Shown here: in pieces, positions 44,279-45,791 of the stretch | How positions within the stretch are numbered: position 1 is the first letter of the stretch | Layout of the letters: the number at the start of each line of letters is the position of its first letter | NCBI GenBank assembly: GCA_003220345.1 | Contig: QHSC01000085.1 | Coordinates: 1 to 45,791 of the forward strand | DNA from: Candidatus Rokuibacteriota bacterium | GTDB taxonomy: Bacteria > Methylomirabilota > Methylomirabilia > Rokubacteriales > CSP1-6 | Length of the DNA: 45,791 nucleotides | Direction: 5' to 3' | Made by a program: the position numbers and the translations under genes | The notes under the pieces: generated by a model | Databases searched by the model: none | What the model was told of the DNA's origin: nothing | The model's input: only the letters and a program-made list of their open reading frames with translations

Positions 44279-44614
44279 ATGATCCGCACTTTCGCGGTAG
44301 CAACCGCGCTGGCGGCGGCGATCATGACGGCCGCCCCGGCGACGGCGCAGACCTCAGCTTCACCCGCTGAATCTCAGAAGTCTCCCGGCCTCCTAGGGGA
44401 TCAGCAGCTCGTCGAGGGCACCATCAAGAGCGTCGACCGCCGAGGCACGAACATCCTCCTCGAGGACGGTACGTCGCTCACCGTCCCCGTATCGCTCGAG
44501 TTCGACCGCCGCGAGCTCAGGCCCGGGGCGACCGTGAAGGCCCAGTACGAGGAGCGCGAGGGCAAGAAGTTCACGACGACGCTGATCCTCGAGCCGGCGG
44601 CTCGGCGAAGATAG
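44279..44614 (+). CDS. DUF1344-like exported protein
   Basis: A 111-residue periplasmic protein. A signal peptide ends at about residue 23 (ALAAAIMTAAPATAQ), a Ser/Pro linker follows, then a small beta domain (VEGTIKSVDRRGTNILLEDGTSLTVP, about 45-70; KAQYEEREGKKFTTTLIL) of the DUF1344 type, resembling an OB-like barrel. A ligand is not predictable. It is 33 nt downstream of the DUF3185 gene and convergent with the methyltransferase gene. Confidence 0.78.
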   Translation: MIRTFAVATALAAAIMTAAPATAQTSASPAESQKSPGLLGDQQLVEGTIKSVDRRGTNILLEDGTSLTVPVSLEFDRRELRPGATVKAQYEEREGKKFTTTLILEPAARRR

Positions 44615-44627
44615 AAGAAGGGGACGG

Positions 44628-45278
44628 TCAGGCGGTCAGGAGAACCGGCGGAAGCCCTCGGCGCAGGCCGGGCACCCGCTGCGTGACCGGCGTGGTCACC
44701 AGGCGCTCCACACTGTGGGAATGCGGCACCCCGTCTTGGGCGCAGGGCACCAGCCCGTCCTCGTGACGGATGACGAGCCAGTCCGCGTAGGCGTCAGTCA
44801 GCTCGCCGGCCGTGAAGTAGTCGATCTCTTCGTCTTTCTCCACGTACACGCGGAGATCCGTGAAGACGAGGTGCGCATTGATGCCCCGTCCCCGCGTCAA
44901 GGCTTTGAGGCGCTTGAAGAGACGAGGGCGATCGTCCTTCGGAACATGATGAATGGTGCCGCACGAATACACGAGATCGAAGCGGCCCGTCACCGGCACG
45001 TCGAGCATGGAGCAGCACAGCCACCGGACGGCCACTCCTCGCTCGACCGCGAGCCGCTCGGCCTTCTCGAGACCGGCCGCGGAGACGTCCAGGCCCGTCA
45101 CCTCGTAGCCGCAGAAGGCGAAATAGACGCTGTCGCGCCCCTCGCCGCAACCCAGATCGAGGATGCGGCCCCCGGGAGGAACGAAGGCGGTCAGCTCACG
45201 CGCGAATCGGGAAGGCGCCTTGCCCCAGATGTAACGGTCCGGAGTCTTTGCGTACTCACGCGCCCAGGGATTTCGCAT
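44628..45278 (-). CDS. Class I SAM-dependent methyltransferase
   Basis: A 216-residue protein resembling TehB/thiopurine-type methyltransferases: N-terminal YIWGKAPSRFARELTAF (about 16-32), motif I ILDLGCGEGRDSVYFA (about 39-54), acidic residue ending beta2 (VTGLDVS) and YSCGTIHHVPKDDR (about 104-117). The C-terminal section (VPCAQDGVPHSHSVERLVTT) carries a possible metal-binding Cys/His group. Substrate unknown. Its start overlaps the end of the small gene at 45256 by 23 nt, so both likely come from the sigma-54 element at 45510. Confidence 0.87.
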   Translation of the reverse strand: MRNPWAREYAKTPDRYIWGKAPSRFARELTAFVPPGGRILDLGCGEGRDSVYFAFCGYEVTGLDVSAAGLEKAERLAVERGVAVRWLCCSMLDVPVTGRFDLVYSCGTIHHVPKDDRPRLFKRLKALTRGRGINAHLVFTDLRVYVEKDEEIDYFTAGELTDAYADWLVIRHEDGLVPCAQDGVPHSHSVERLVTTPVTQRVPGLRRGLPPVLLTA

Positions 45279-45450
45279 TTTCCATCTGCTGGGCAGCGAT
45301 CCGCAGGAGCTGCAGGGAATGCGCCCGTGCGGCGGCGAGCCGGCGGACCCGGACTGCCTTGCTCAGCAGGGCGAGCGCCATGGCGAGGTCGATACGTCGC
45401 CGGCTCCGCGCCTGGGGAAAGGGGATGACGTTGCCCTTGGCGTGCTCCAT
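45256..45450 (-). CDS. Small basic protein, 64 aa
   Basis: A 64-residue, strongly basic and helical protein (NVIPFPQARSRRRIDLAM at 8-25, then LLSKAVRVRRLAAARAHSLQLLRIAAQQ). The NVIPFPxAR opening recurs in small proteins of unknown function; I cannot assign one. The ATG at 45450 was chosen because the next in-frame start upstream (ATG at 45492) adds unrelated residues and lies almost at the predicted transcription start. AGGGGG precedes it. Overlaps the methyltransferase by 23 nt. Confidence 0.6.
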   Translation of the reverse strand: MEHAKGNVIPFPQARSRRRIDLAMALALLSKAVRVRRLAAARAHSLQLLRIAAQQMENAKSLGA

Positions 45451-45509
45451 GGATGACCCCCTGGATGGGCTGTGGCTCTTGGCTCTCGAGTTCATGGCGC
45501 CGAGAGCGA

Positions 45510-45524
45510 GCAAGGAATGTGCCG
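45510..45524 (-). promoter_or_regulatory. Sigma-54 promoter for the small protein/methyltransferase operon
   Basis: The minus strand reads CGGCAC-ATTCC-TTGC, one change from consensus, GG and GC ten bases apart. The predicted start is near 45498, 48 nt before the ATG at 45450. A degenerate enhancer-like sequence (CTTACAGGGTGGGA) lies about 70 bp upstream, near 45585-45598. Confidence 0.7.
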
Positions 45525-45791
45525 AGGACAGCGGCTATGGTCACAGATACTTGCGCGCCCCGCCCAGTCCTCCGCCGAGAATTACTTACAGGGTGGGAAA
45601 GGATTTCCCGCTCGGATCGGGTCCGCGCCCAGTTGCGTTCGACGTGCTGCATCTCGTTCAACGCCGCCTTGAGGCAAGGCCTCAATCAAACTCGTACGCG
45701 TTCTGAGCTTCCCTCACCTACGACGAAGTGGGAAAGCTCCAAGTCGGGCGGCGCTCGACTACGTCAGCCCTTCCCGGCAGCGAAGTATTTT
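45525..45791. other. Right-end non-coding stretch
   Basis: I see no supportable gene here. It contains the degenerate TTACAGGGTGGGA sequence (45586-45598) noted with the promoter at 45510. The window ends before any further gene is evident. Confidence 0.5.

Overview
This is a GC-rich (roughly two-thirds G+C), gene-dense bacterial chromosomal segment. Lipoprotein signals, an MlaC-like periplasmic protein, a DUF748 protein and the sigma-54 machinery point to a Gram-negative-type envelope. Gene content and base composition would suit a Rokubacteria/Methylomirabilota- or deltaproteobacteria-like lineage, but this is inference and no taxonomic marker is present. I see no tRNA, rRNA, CRISPR array, transposase or phage block.

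Layout. (1) 66-355, minus: a tiny lipoprotein and a tiny membrane protein. (2) 569-16837, minus: a tightly packed operon for alpha-glucan/trehalose metabolism, in order of transcription: zinc-ribbon protein, mechanosensitive-channel-like membrane protein, treY, glgX, treZ, DUF5752 protein, treT-like, an MGS/GpgS-like glycosyltransferase, glgE, treS and maltokinase. Most junctions are 4-nt start/stop overlaps. (3) 17223-20053: a mannose-1-phosphate guanylyltransferase-like gene converging on a GH15 glucoamylase/trehalase. (4) 20197-24152: a histidine kinase with a lipoprotein, divergent from an NtrC-type sigma-54 activator. (5) 24315-26344: BON-like membrane protein, stand-alone receiver, YjbQ, MlaC-like. 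(6) 26341-28287, minus: six small membrane or stress proteins. (7) 28544-29440: Ku. (8) 29751-34223: ferritin-like protein, PRC-barrel, hypothetical, GT4 and glycogen debranching enzyme. (9) 34362-35989: nucleotidyltransferase and metallophosphoesterase. (10) 35927-41051, minus: YtxH-like, M48 protease, phospholipase D-like, NAPE-PLD-like and phosphodiesterase. (11) 41232-43276, minus: DUF748 and a membrane protein. (12) 43635-44614: CsbD, DUF3185, DUF1344. (13) 44628-45450, minus: small protein and methyltransferase.

The main result is regulatory. Nearly every transcription unit starts just downstream of a sigma-54 (-24/-12) element of the form NGGCAY-N5-WTGC. I found 13 matching this pattern and one weaker. 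All point at a start codon that lies about 14-80 nt away. Most have, about 70-130 bp further upstream, a copy or half-copy of one motif: TTACCG-N7-CGGTAA, often with spacer GGTCRGA. The window also encodes an activator with the GAFTGA loop that contacts sigma-54, which has its own sigma-54 promoter and a motif half-site, and a divergent histidine kinase. I infer a clustered general-stress regulon run by sigma-54 and this two-component pair. Its cargo (trehalose/glucan cycling, Ku, ferritin-like protein, CsbD, DUF1328, PRC-barrel, envelope-lipid enzymes) is the kind of set that sigma-S, sigma-B or EcfG controls elsewhere.

Metabolically, TreY/TreZ would convert linear alpha-glucan to trehalose and GlgX would debranch it. 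TreS, maltokinase and GlgE would return trehalose to glucan through maltose and maltose-1-phosphate. The GH15 enzyme and the second debranching enzyme would degrade. No branching enzyme (GlgB), GlgC/GlgA or OtsAB is in the window. Two operon glycosyltransferases lack expected catalytic motifs.
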